Below, in pieces: positions 34,226 through 42,212 of a stretch of DNA of 58,116 bases. The stretch comes from an uncultured Bacteroidaceae bacterium. GTDB taxonomy: Bacteria > Bacteroidota > Bacteroidia > Bacteroidales > Bacteroidaceae. Numbering within the stretch: position 1 is the first letter of the stretch; every line of letters begins with the position of its first letter. The position numbers were made by a program, and so were the translations under genes. The DNA lies in contig CAJONZ010000015.1 in the NCBI GenBank assembly GCA_905236065.1, positions 1-58,116 of the forward strand, in the 5' to 3' direction. The notes beneath the pieces are model-generated. The model was not told where the DNA came from and made no database searches. It saw only the letters and a list, made by a program, of their open reading frames with translations.

Positions 34226-35599
34226 ATGAAAAAGATTTGTCTTTATTTTGAGATTCACCAGATAATCCATCTCAAGCGCTATCGTTTCTTCGACATTGGT
34301 CGTGACCACTACTACTACGACGACTACGAGAACGAGCGTTCCATTAATGATATTGCAGAGCGCAGCTACGTCCCCGCACTCCAGACACTCATCCAGATGT
34401 GCAAGGATAATCCTGAATTCCGCGTTGCTTTTTCGCTCTCCGGCGTCGGACTGGAGCAGCTTGAATTCCATGCCCCCCAGGTTATAGACCTCCTTCAGGA
34501 AATCAATGCCACCGGCCAGGTCGAATTCCTCTGCGAACCTTATAGCCACGGTCTTGCTTCCCTCGCTAACGAAGAGAGCTTCCGTCTGGAGACTGAGCGC
34601 ATGAGCAAGAAAATCAAGGAACTCTTCGGCAAGACCCCGAAAGTGTTCCGTAACTCATCCCTCATCTACAACGACGAAATCGGCGCACAGGTAGCCGCCA
34701 TGGGCTTCAAAGGCATCCTCACTGAAGGCGCAAAGCAAGTGCTGGGTTGGAAATCCCCACACTACATCTACCACTGTGCCCTCGACCCACGCCTTAAGAT
34801 ACTCATGCGCGACATCAACCTTTCTGAGGACATCACCGAGCGCTTCTCGTCCCGTCCGCTCATGGCCGACCAGTGGCTCGACTGGATTGCCTCCACACCC
34901 GAAGGCGAGAACATCATCAACATCTTTGGTGAGCTTGTTACCTTCGGCATCTTCCACCCACTCTCAGGCGGCATCCTTGAATTCCTTAAAGCCATCCCTG
35001 TGCTTGCTAAGCAACGCAACATCGGCTTCATCCTGCCATCCGAAGCTTGTGCCGAGAAGAGTGTCGGTGCAGTCGAAGTTCCCTACAATATCTCCTGGGT
35101 TGACGAAGAGCGCGACACTTCTTGCTGGCTTGGTAACCACCTACAGCGCGAAGCCTTCCACAAACTCTACAGCGTGGCTGATCGTGTGCGCATTTGCGAT
35201 GATCGCCGCATCAAGATGGACTGGGACTACCTACAGGCATCAAATAATTTCCGCTTCATGACCACCAAACCAGGTATGCAGTTCCGTGGCATCTACGACT
35301 CACCCTACGATGCCTTCACCAACTACATGAACATCCTGGGCGACTTCATCTCTCGCGTCAACAACCTCTATGGTGGTGCCGAGAACGAAGAGATTGACAA
35401 CCTCATCACGACCATTCACAACCAGGACGACGAAATCGCAGCTAAGGACAAGGAAATCGAGAAACTCCAGAAACTCCTTGCCAAGTACAACCCCGTAGAG
35501 GCTAAAAAGGCTACTGCCCCGACCTCGAAAGAGGCTGAGCCAGCAAAGAAACCAGCCAAGAAGGCTCCTGCCAAGAAGGTTGCCAAAAAAGCTGAATAA
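34226..35599 (+). CDS. GH57 alpha-glucan enzyme with Lys/Ala/Pro-rich tail
   Basis: Glycoside hydrolase family 57 protein acting on alpha-glucans (amylase, glucanotransferase or branching enzyme). The 457 residues begin with CLYFEIHQIIHLKRY, the first conserved GH57 region. The probable nucleophile is Glu167 in LTEGAKQVLGW. MADQWLDWI and the segment around residue 230 (NIFGELVTFGIFHP) follow. There is no signal peptide. A short coiled coil (about 400-425) leads to a tail of about 35 residues made mostly of Lys, Ala and Pro, resembling a histone H1 tail. It ends the glycogen operon before a terminator. Confidence 0.9.
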   Translation: MKKICLYFEIHQIIHLKRYRFFDIGRDHYYYDDYENERSINDIAERSYVPALQTLIQMCKDNPEFRVAFSLSGVGLEQLEFHAPQVIDLLQEINATGQVEFLCEPYSHGLASLANEESFRLETERMSKKIKELFGKTPKVFRNSSLIYNDEIGAQVAAMGFKGILTEGAKQVLGWKSPHYIYHCALDPRLKILMRDINLSEDITERFSSRPLMADQWLDWIASTPEGENIINIFGELVTFGIFHPLSGGILEFLKAIPVLAKQRNIGFILPSEACAEKSVGAVEVPYNISWVDEERDTSCWLGNHLQREAFHKLYSVADRVRICDDRRIKMDWDYLQASNNFRFMTTKPGMQFRGIYDSPYDAFTNYMNILGDFISRVNNLYGGAENEEIDNLITTIHNQDDEIAAKDKEIEKLQKLLAKYNPVEAKKATAPTSKEAEPAKKPAKKAPAKKVAKKAE

Positions 35600-35631
35600 C
35601 CCAATCGTTCAGACAACCTGACATTGATACC

Positions 35632-35670
35632 AAGCCCCCTGACACTTCTGGTGCCAAGGGGCTTCTTTTG
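35632..35670 (+). terminator. Terminator of the glycogen operon
   Basis: AAGCCCC (35632-35638) pairs with GGGGCTT (35658-35664), with a partly paired interior, followed by CTTTTG. It begins 32 bases after the GH57 stop. The U-run is short. Confidence 0.65.
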
Positions 35671-35809
35671 TGTTATTTTGTCGTTATCAAACCATCGGTA
35701 GAGGTTTGTGTAGCGCTTAATCTGTCGGTCTTTTCCTGTTTGCGGAGCGGTTTTGTGGGTAAAAGATGATTTTTTTGCCTTTGTGCTTTTTTGTTTGGTT
35801 GAATTATCT

Positions 35810-35817
35810 TAATTTTG
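35810..35817 (+). promoter_or_regulatory. -7 element of the rnf operon
   Basis: TAATTTTG, 28 bases before the RseC-like ATG. A TTTG at 35790-35793 lies 16 bases upstream, a little short for the consensus spacing. T-runs precede it. Confidence 0.55.
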
Positions 35818-35845
35818 CAGACGTAAAGTTGACCTAAATAACCCA

Positions 35846-36259
35846 ATGAGTGATAAGATAGAGCATCAGGGTGTGGTGGAAAGCATCTCCGAAGGCCATG
35901 TCCGTGTGTCTATTATGCAGGTGGCCGCTTGTAGCGAGTGTAAGGCCAAGGCATTGTGTACTTCTTCTGAGAGCAAGGAGAGGTATATTGACGTATATGG
36001 GGATTATGCGGAACGCTACAAAGTGGGTGACGCAGTAAAAGTGTGTGGCTCGTTATCGATGGGACAGAAGGCGGTGCGAATTGCGTTTGTCTGGCCTTCG
36101 TTGATTTTGTTGCTGACGTGCTTCGTGGCTATGAATGTATTGGGGCTTTCGGAGGTTGCTGCCATGGGATTGATGCTGTTGACGGTCGGGGTATATTTTG
36201 GTGTACTGTATCTGAACCGTACACGCATTGGACGGGAGTTCACGTTCTGGATTGAATAA
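35846..36259 (+). CDS. rseC: RseC/MucC-like positive regulator, SoxR-reducing family
   Basis: A 137-residue inner-membrane protein of the RseC/MucC family, found as first gene of Bacteroidetes rnf operons. The N-terminal beta part carries a cysteine cluster, ACSECKAKALC, which may bind a metal or Fe-S cluster. Two membrane helices follow (about 72-92 and 97-120). In E. coli the related RseC acts with the Rsx (Rnf-like) complex in keeping SoxR reduced. SoxR itself is not in the window, so the role here is by family only. The gap to rnfB is 78 bases and A-rich. Confidence 0.85.
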   Translation: MSDKIEHQGVVESISEGHVRVSIMQVAACSECKAKALCTSSESKERYIDVYGDYAERYKVGDAVKVCGSLSMGQKAVRIAFVWPSLILLLTCFVAMNVLGLSEVAAMGLMLLTVGVYFGVLYLNRTRIGREFTFWIE

Positions 36260-36337
36260 CTTTCGATTGCCACACATTATATTATATAAGAAAGAAAAAG
36301 AGTAAAGATTCTATAAACAATTAACAAATTAAAAATT

Positions 36338-37456
36338 ATGGAGGTAATTCTAATTGCTGTAATCGTTCTTGGTGCCATCGCGATTATTCTGGTGTGTAGC
36401 ATTTTCGGGGTGGGCAAGAAGTTTGCAGTTAAGGAGGATCCGCGTATCGGTCAGGTGCAGGAAGTGTTGCCTGGTGCCAATTGCGGTGGATGCGGTTTTC
36501 CAGGTTGTGGCGGTATGGCTGTGGCCTGTGTGAAGGCGGCTGACGCAGGTTCGCTCGAAGGGCTGAATTGTCCTGTGGGTGGTGCCGACTGCATGAAGAA
36601 AGTGGCGGATATTCTGGGTATGGAGGTTGCGGTAGCTGCGCCAAAGGCAGCCTTTGTCCGCTGTAACGGTACGTGTGAAAACCGTCCGAAGGTGAATGTC
36701 TATGATGGTGTGAAGAGTTGTCGTGTAGCCAATTCGACGAGCATGGGCGAGACGGCTTGTGCATACGGCTGTCTGGGCTGTGGCGACTGCGAGGCTGCTT
36801 GCCAGTTCGATGCCATCAAAGTAAACCCGGCGACAGGCATTCCAGAGGTTGATTTGCAAAAGTGTACGGCCTGCGGTGCCTGTGCGAAGGCTTGTCCGCG
36901 TAGCATCATCGAGATTCGCACAGTGAGTGGCGAGAAGAAGGATGCGTTCGTGGTTGAATGTATGAACAAGGACAAGGGTGCGGCTGCGATGAAGGTTTGT
37001 GCCAATGCCTGCATTGCTTGCAAGAAGTGTGAGAATGCTTGTGGAAGCGATGCCGTTCATGTGGTTGACAACAAGGCGTACATCAATCCTGATGCTTGTG
37101 TGCTTTGCGGTTTGTGCTATGAGGCTTGTCCGCGTGGCACGATTGCCTCTGTCAGTGTGAAGGGTATTGAGCGTAAGCCAAAGACGAAGCCGACAGCCAA
37201 ACCAGCCGCTAAGCCTGTTGCCAGTGGTGCTGCTGCCAAACCTGCCGCTGTAGCAAAGCCAACAGCTTCTGCCAAGGAATGGAAGCCAATAGAGATTAAG
37301 TGGAATGCGCCGCTGATGCCGTCGCAACAGATTCTGTTGGCTGGTCCGAAGGATATCAGTAATCCTGTGGCTCCTGCCAAGGAGGCTCAGTTCGAGCCGA
37401 AGCGGACGGATGCTCCACTGCCGCCGAGTCAGATGATTTTGCTCGGATTGAAGTAA
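36338..37456 (+). CDS. rnfB: Rnf complex subunit RnfB with C-terminal extension
   Basis: Electron-entry subunit that takes electrons from ferredoxin. It has an N-terminal membrane anchor (about 3-25), then the 4Fe-4S motif NCGGCGFPGC starting at Cys49. Two ferredoxin-type domains follow: CLGCGDCEAAC from Cys145 with CTACGACAKAC, then CIACKKCENAC with CVLCGLCYEAC. The core ends at about residue 280. About 90 more residues follow: a Lys/Pro/Ala-rich linker, then two copies of a short motif, APLMPSQQILLAG and APLPPSQMILLGL, the second at the very C-terminus. The extension is longer than I expect for Bacteroides RnfB and has no known function. Confidence 0.94.
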   Translation: MEVILIAVIVLGAIAIILVCSIFGVGKKFAVKEDPRIGQVQEVLPGANCGGCGFPGCGGMAVACVKAADAGSLEGLNCPVGGADCMKKVADILGMEVAVAAPKAAFVRCNGTCENRPKVNVYDGVKSCRVANSTSMGETACAYGCLGCGDCEAACQFDAIKVNPATGIPEVDLQKCTACGACAKACPRSIIEIRTVSGEKKDAFVVECMNKDKGAAAMKVCANACIACKKCENACGSDAVHVVDNKAYINPDACVLCGLCYEACPRGTIASVSVKGIERKPKTKPTAKPAAKPVASGAAAKPAAVAKPTASAKEWKPIEIKWNAPLMPSQQILLAGPKDISNPVAPAKEAQFEPKRTDAPLPPSQMILLGLK

Positions 37457-37487
37457 AATAAACGTACCAACTTAAAAACGTACTATA

Positions 37488-38855
37488 ATGAAGACATTTA
37501 GAATAGGTGGGGTTCATCCTGCGGAGAATAAGCTGTCGGCGGCTGAACCCATCATAAAAGCCGAACTTCCGAAGGTTGCCGTCTATCCGATGGGACAGCA
37601 TATCGGCGCACCCGCAAAGCCTATCGTGCAGAAAGGCGACAAGGTGAAGGTGGGCACGATGATTGCCGAGGCTGGTGGTTTTGTGTCGGCACCGATTTTC
37701 TCTGGCGTCAGTGGCACGGTGTTGAAAGTGGATACCGTGATTGATGCCAGTGGATATGCAAAGCCTGCGGTGTATATCACCGTTGAGGGTGACGAATGGG
37801 AAGAAGGTATTGACCGTTCAGAGAAACTCGTTACGCTGAAGGAGAAGCCAGAATTGACTCCAGAAGTGATTGTCGATAAAATCAAAGCTGCCGGCATCGT
37901 GGGTATGGGTGGTGCTTGTTTCCCTACTCATGTGAAGTTGTGCCCGCCTCCGGGCAATACGCCGAAGTGGGTGATTATCAATGCTGTGGAGTGTGAGCCT
38001 TACTTGACGGCAGACCACCGACTGATGTTGGAAAAGGCTGATCAGGTGTTGGTTGGCGTTGACTTGCTGATGAAGGCTGGCAAAGTAAGCAAAGGCTTCA
38101 TTGGTATTGAGGAGAATAAGCCCGATGCCATTAAGTTGCTCAGTGAGAAATGTGCAGCCAACTATCCGAACATCGAGGTTGTGCCGTTGAAAACAAAATA
38201 TCCGCAGGGTGGTGAGAAGCAGCTGATTGATGCTGTGGTTCGCCGTCAGGTTCCTGCACCGCCAGCTTTGCCGGTGAGTGTGGGTGCCATTGTGCAGAAT
38301 GTGGGGACGGCATACGCTGTGTATGAGGCTGTGATGAAGAACAAGCCGCTGTTTGAGCGTGTCGTCACGGTGACGGGTAAGTCGTTGAAATATCCACGCA
38401 ACTTCCTGGCCAGAATGGGTACACCGATGAGTCAGCTGATTGATGCTTGCGGCGGTCTGCCTGAAGATACGGGCAAGGTGATTGGTGGTGGCCCGATGAT
38501 GGGTAAGGCGTTGGTCAACATTGAGGTGCCGATTTGCAAGGGCTCTTCCGGTGTTCTGATTATGAACGAAAAGGAGGCACGCCGTGGCGAGGAGAAGACC
38601 TGTATCCGCTGTGCGAAGTGCGTGGGTGCTTGTCCGATGGGCTTGGAGCCTTATCTGTTGGCTACTGCCAGTGCGAAGCAGATGTGGGACAAATGTTTGG
38701 CAGAAGGCATTCCTTCGTGCATTGAATGTGGCTCTTGTCAGTTCACCTGTCCTTCCAACCGTCCGTTGCTCGACTATATCCGTGTGGGCAAGACGACGGT
38801 CATCGGTATTATCCATGCCCGTAAGATAGCAGAAGGAACAAAGAAAAATATATAA
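37488..38855 (+). CDS. rnfC: Rnf complex subunit RnfC
   Basis: Peripheral subunit that binds NAD(H) and FMN and passes electrons between RnfB and NAD+. The 455 residues include the flavin/NAD-binding Rossmann-like region (GIVGMGGACFPTHVKL), the SLBB region, and two 4Fe-4S motifs: CIRCAKCVGACPMG from about Cys372 and CIECGSCQFTCPSN from about Cys411. It starts 31 bases after rnfB. Six rnf genes and the RseC gene run in one direction without a terminator. Confidence 0.97.
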   Translation: MKTFRIGGVHPAENKLSAAEPIIKAELPKVAVYPMGQHIGAPAKPIVQKGDKVKVGTMIAEAGGFVSAPIFSGVSGTVLKVDTVIDASGYAKPAVYITVEGDEWEEGIDRSEKLVTLKEKPELTPEVIVDKIKAAGIVGMGGACFPTHVKLCPPPGNTPKWVIINAVECEPYLTADHRLMLEKADQVLVGVDLLMKAGKVSKGFIGIEENKPDAIKLLSEKCAANYPNIEVVPLKTKYPQGGEKQLIDAVVRRQVPAPPALPVSVGAIVQNVGTAYAVYEAVMKNKPLFERVVTVTGKSLKYPRNFLARMGTPMSQLIDACGGLPEDTGKVIGGGPMMGKALVNIEVPICKGSSGVLIMNEKEARRGEEKTCIRCAKCVGACPMGLEPYLLATASAKQMWDKCLAEGIPSCIECGSCQFTCPSNRPLLDYIRVGKTTVIGIIHARKIAEGTKKNI

Positions 38856-38870
38856 TACATTATAAAGTTT

Positions 38871-39863
38871 ATGAACAAATTAATCGTATCACTTTCACCT
38901 CATGTCCACAGTGGAGACTCCATTGCAAAGAACATGTATTGGGTTATCATTGCCCTTGTACCTGCCTTGCTTTGCTCGTTCATCTCGTTTGGCGTGGGTG
39001 CAATCATAACGACAGCCATCAGTGTGGCTGCCTGTGTGTTCTTTGAGTGGGCCATCAACAAGTTCTGCCTGAAGAACCCCGTGAACACGGTCTGTGACGG
39101 CTCTGCCATTCTTACGGGTATTTTGCTGGCATTCAATATGCCTAGCAACATTCAGCCTTGGATTATTATCATTGGTGCCTTCTTTGCCATTGCCGTGGTG
39201 AAGATGACTTTCGGTGGCCTGGGTTGCAACCTTTTCAATCCGGCTTTGGCAGGACGTGCCTTCCTGCTGATTTCTTTCCCGGTTCAGATGACCACATGGC
39301 CGTTGCCGGGACAGGGCTTCGGTACGTATCTTGATGCTGAGACGGGTGCCACGCCTTTGGCTATCATGAAACAGGCTTTCAAGGATGGCGATATGAGTGT
39401 GCTCAACCAGCTGCCTTCTTTCCAGGACATGCTGTTGGGAAACACAGGCGGATGTTTTGGTGAGGTTTGTGGCTTGGCCCTGTTGCTGGGCTTGGTTATC
39501 CTGCTGGTGAAGAAAGTCATTACTTGGCATATCCCTGTCAGCATTCTGCTCACCGTGGTTATCTTCTCTGGCTTGTTGAATTTGGCTAATCCTGTTTATG
39601 CCAATCCGCTTGCAGAGTTGCTGAGTGGCGGTCTGTTGCTGGGTGCCATCTTCATGGCCACCGACTATGTGACTTCGCCGATGTCGGCCAAGGGCCAGCT
39701 TGTCTATGGCGTTGCCATTGGTGCTTTGACAGTGATTATCCGTACCTACGGCGCATACCCAGAGGGTATGTCGTTTGCCATCCTCATTATGAACGCATTC
39801 GTTCCGCTCATTAACGCTACGTTTAAACCAACCCGCTTCGGTGAAGTGCCGGCAAAAAAGTAA
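38871..39863 (+). CDS. rnfD: Rnf complex subunit RnfD
   Basis: Integral membrane subunit carrying covalent FMN, likely part of the ion path. The 330 residues have about nine membrane helices. The flavinylation threonine lies in the ETGATPL motif at Thr161, attached by ApbE in characterised systems. No apbE gene is in the window, so it must be elsewhere. It starts 15 bases after rnfC and its stop is 6 bases before the rnfG ATG. Confidence 0.96.
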   Translation: MNKLIVSLSPHVHSGDSIAKNMYWVIIALVPALLCSFISFGVGAIITTAISVAACVFFEWAINKFCLKNPVNTVCDGSAILTGILLAFNMPSNIQPWIIIIGAFFAIAVVKMTFGGLGCNLFNPALAGRAFLLISFPVQMTTWPLPGQGFGTYLDAETGATPLAIMKQAFKDGDMSVLNQLPSFQDMLLGNTGGCFGEVCGLALLLGLVILLVKKVITWHIPVSILLTVVIFSGLLNLANPVYANPLAELLSGGLLLGAIFMATDYVTSPMSAKGQLVYGVAIGALTVIIRTYGAYPEGMSFAILIMNAFVPLINATFKPTRFGEVPAKK

Positions 39864-39869
39864 TTGGAT

Positions 39870-40514
39870 ATGAAAAAGCTTAAATCTTCATTTACAAACA
39901 TGTTGGCGGTACTAACCGTCATTTCCGTTGTAGCGGGAAGTTTGTTGGCTTACGTCAATGCTTCAACAGAAGATACCATCAAGGCCATAGAACAGAAAAA
40001 TCTGGAAGATGGTTTGAAAGTAGTGCTTTTGGATGAATCTGCTACAGTTCAGAAAGAAAATATAGATACTATCTATTTTAAGGGAAAAGAGCCGAAAGAA
40101 GGTGAAAAACCTAAAGATGATGCCATCCAGTTTATTGTCTATCATACCAGTGCTGGACTTGCCGTAAGTACTAAGGAAAATGGCTTTGGTGGTTTGCTGA
40201 CCGTATTGGTAGGATTTGATGATAATGGTTCGATCAAAGGTTATAAAGTGCTTAAACATACCGAAACTCCGGGACTTGGTGCCAAAGCAGGCGACTGGTT
40301 CCAGAAGGACAGTAAGGGCAATATCATCGGCAAGAATCCTGGCAATTGTAATTTCACGGTCAGCAAAGACGGCGGCGAGATTGATGCCATCACGGCTTCC
40401 ACCATCACCAGCCGCGCTTTCCTTCTGGCCATTCAGAATGCCTACGACAAATTCTTTGCCGCACAGGATGCTGACACTGGTGCAACGAAGCAGGTTGAGC
40501 CTGAAAACGATTAA
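39870..40514 (+). CDS. rnfG: Rnf complex subunit RnfG
   Basis: Single-span membrane subunit (helix about 10-30) with a periplasmic FMN-binding domain. The flavinylation site is Thr178, in DAITASTITS, a variant of the usual SGAT signature with Ala-Ser before the threonine. GFGGLLTVLVGFD and HTETPGLGAK are family hallmarks. I chose ATG 39870 because the TTG six bases earlier adjoins the rnfD stop and has no support. The product has 214 residues. The gene is more A/T-rich at third codon positions in its first half than its neighbours. Confidence 0.94.
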   Translation: MKKLKSSFTNMLAVLTVISVVAGSLLAYVNASTEDTIKAIEQKNLEDGLKVVLLDESATVQKENIDTIYFKGKEPKEGEKPKDDAIQFIVYHTSAGLAVSTKENGFGGLLTVLVGFDDNGSIKGYKVLKHTETPGLGAKAGDWFQKDSKGNIIGKNPGNCNFTVSKDGGEIDAITASTITSRAFLLAIQNAYDKFFAAQDADTGATKQVEPEND

Positions 40515-40541
40515 CTACTTAAAAGAAAGGAACAAGACATT

Positions 40542-41129
40542 ATGAACAACATGAAAGTTTTGCTGAACGGTATCATCAAGGAGAACCCTACCTTTGTCCT
40601 TCTTTTGGGTATGTGTCCTACGCTGGGTACCACGTCTTCAGCTATCAACGGTATGTCGATGGGACTGGCCACTATGGCTGTGCTCATTGTATCAAACCTC
40701 ATTATCTCTTTGATTAAGAATTTTGTACCAGACATGGTACGTATTCCCTCCTACATTGTAGTCATTGCCAGCCTTGTGACGGTGCTTCAGATGCTGATTA
40801 AGGCATACGCTCCGGATGTGGACAAGAGCCTCGGTCTGTTCATTCCGCTGATTGTTGTGAACTGCATCATTCTGGGACGCGCCGAAGCCTTCGCTGCCAA
40901 GAACAATCCTATAGCCTCCATCTTCGACGGCATCGGCATTGGTTTGGGTTTCACCATTGCACTCACTTGTCTGGGTGCAGCTCGTGAACTTCTGGGCACA
41001 GGCGCCATTTTCGGTCAGACGCTTTGGGGCGAAAGCTACGGAATGCTGATGTTCGTGCTTGCCCCTGGTGCCTTCCTTGCCTTGGGCTATCTCATCGTTG
41101 TGTTTAACAAAATCTTCAAGAAAGCATAA
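40542..41129 (+). CDS. rnfE: Rnf complex subunit RnfE
   Basis: Integral membrane subunit of 195 residues with six membrane helices, homologous to NqrD and to RnfA. The conserved NPTFVLLLGMCPTLG and LGLFIPLIVVNCIILGRAEAFA segments are present; the cysteines at each helps hold the Fe-S cluster that spans RnfA and RnfE. A weak AAAGGAA precedes the start. The rnfA ATG follows its stop by 2 bases. Confidence 0.96.
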   Translation: MNNMKVLLNGIIKENPTFVLLLGMCPTLGTTSSAINGMSMGLATMAVLIVSNLIISLIKNFVPDMVRIPSYIVVIASLVTVLQMLIKAYAPDVDKSLGLFIPLIVVNCIILGRAEAFAAKNNPIASIFDGIGIGLGFTIALTCLGAARELLGTGAIFGQTLWGESYGMLMFVLAPGAFLALGYLIVVFNKIFKKA

Positions 41130-41131
41130 TT

Positions 41132-41743
41132 ATGGAAACAGTACTTAGTTTGATTCTTATCATTATTACGGCCATTTTTGTCAACAATGTCGTTTTGGCC
41201 CAGTTTCTTGGCATTTGTCCCTTCCTTGGAGTCTCGAAAAATGTTAGTACAGCTTCGGGCATGGGCGGGGCCGTGACAGCCGTACTTATTGTGGCCACAG
41301 CTGTTACCTTCGCTATTCAGAAACTCGTCCTCGATGTATATGATTTAGGTTATTTGCAGACCATTGCGTTTATCCTTGTCATTGCGGCATTGGTTCAGAT
41401 GATAGAAATCATCTTGAAAAAATCCGCGCCCACTCTCTATCAGGCACTGGGTGTGTTCCTTCCGCTGATTACGACCAACTGCTGCATCCTCGGTGTGGCT
41501 ATCCTCGTCATTCAGAAGGATTTCAATTTGTGGGAAGGGTTAATCTATGCTGGTTCCACTGGTCTCGGTTTCCTGTTGGCCATGGTACTTTTTGCCGGCC
41601 TGCGTGAGCAGTTGGAAATGGTGAACGTGCCCAAGTCGTTTGCTGGCGTACCCATCGCTCTCATCACGGCAGGTCTTCTTGCCATGGCTTTCATGGGATT
41701 CAGTGGCGTTGACGGTGGCCTCAAGATTTTGTTCGGCTTGTAA
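41132..41743 (+). CDS. rnfA: Rnf complex subunit RnfA
   Basis: Integral membrane subunit of 203 residues with six helices, the inverted partner of RnfE. NNVVLAQFLGICPFLGVSK and LGVFLPLITTNCCILG carry the conserved cysteines of the shared cluster. It ends the operon and is followed after 59 bases by a strong terminator, then by the third 22-bp repeat element. In Na+- or H+-pumping Rnf the A, D and E subunits form the ion path. Confidence 0.97.
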   Translation: METVLSLILIIITAIFVNNVVLAQFLGICPFLGVSKNVSTASGMGGAVTAVLIVATAVTFAIQKLVLDVYDLGYLQTIAFILVIAALVQMIEIILKKSAPTLYQALGVFLPLITTNCCILGVAILVIQKDFNLWEGLIYAGSTGLGFLLAMVLFAGLREQLEMVNVPKSFAGVPIALITAGLLAMAFMGFSGVDGGLKILFGL

Positions 41744-41802
41744 TCCTCCGTTCTTGATTTTTTCTCTTCTCTAATTCGGAGAAATTCAGAACGTTTTTTT
41801 AT

Positions 41803-41834
41803 AAATCTCCATCTTCGGATGGGGATTTTTTTTT
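41803..41834 (+). terminator. Terminator of the rnf operon
   Basis: AAATCTCCATC (41803-41813) pairs with GATGGGGATTT (41818-41828), 11 pairs with one G-U and a TTCG tetraloop. The Ts run on to 41834. Confidence 0.92.
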
Positions 41835-41846
41835 GTCCTTGGAATG

Positions 41847-41946
41847 ACGCAGTACTCTTCCCGATTTCACGCAGTACTCTTCTCGACTTCACGCAGAACT
41901 CTTTTCGTTTCTACAGTTCGTCGTGAAATCGGGAAGAGTTCTGCGT
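41847..41946. repeat. 22-bp periodic direct/inverted repeat element, copy 3
   Basis: The most regular copy. Direct cores are at 41847 (ACGCAGTACTCT), 41869 (ACGCAGTACTCT) and 41891 (ACGCAGAACTCT). Inverted cores in the same register are ACAGTTCGTCGT (41913-41924) and AGAGTTCTGCGT (41935-41946). The spacer of unit 1 (TCCCGATTTC) is also mirrored in the inverted half, giving long complementary arms. It lies 12 bases after the rnf terminator. Confidence 0.92.
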
Positions 41947-42212
41947 GATTTTGCATAGTCATGCCTCTCGCTTTGTCTCAATTCTTTTCTTGGGGCTTGT
42001 TTTCACACAAAAGAAGGGACTCTTTGGGCTTGTTTCGTCTATTTTTAGCAATAATGCGTGGTGGATTGCGAAAATATGCTTAAATTTGCAGGCATTTTGT
42101 GAGTAATCTATGAGACGTTCCGGACACATTGACAGTGAATAGTGAAATTTCAAGTTATCCATAAGATGTAAAACGCATAAAACGTATAAACTTAAAAACT
42201 TAAAATATAGCC
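41947..42212 (+). promoter_or_regulatory. Intergenic leader before the Wza-like gene
   Basis: The gene-free stretch 41744-42212 is the longest in the window. Beyond the terminator and repeat element it holds two GGGCTTGTTT copies (about 41993 and 42027). It also holds a -7-like TAAATTTG (42081-42088) and an A-rich leader with AACTTAAAAACTTAAAA just before the ATG. I see no gene in it. Confidence 0.45.

Noticed and set aside
36338-41743. Na+-translocating NADH:quinone reductase (Nqr) instead of Rnf
   Set aside because: RnfB with its ferredoxin domains and RnfC with two Fe-S motifs are present, and there is no NqrA or NqrF.
41803-41946. Riboswitch for the Wza-like gene
   Set aside because: The structures are explained by the rnf terminator and the dispersed repeat, and they lie well upstream of the likely start of that transcript.
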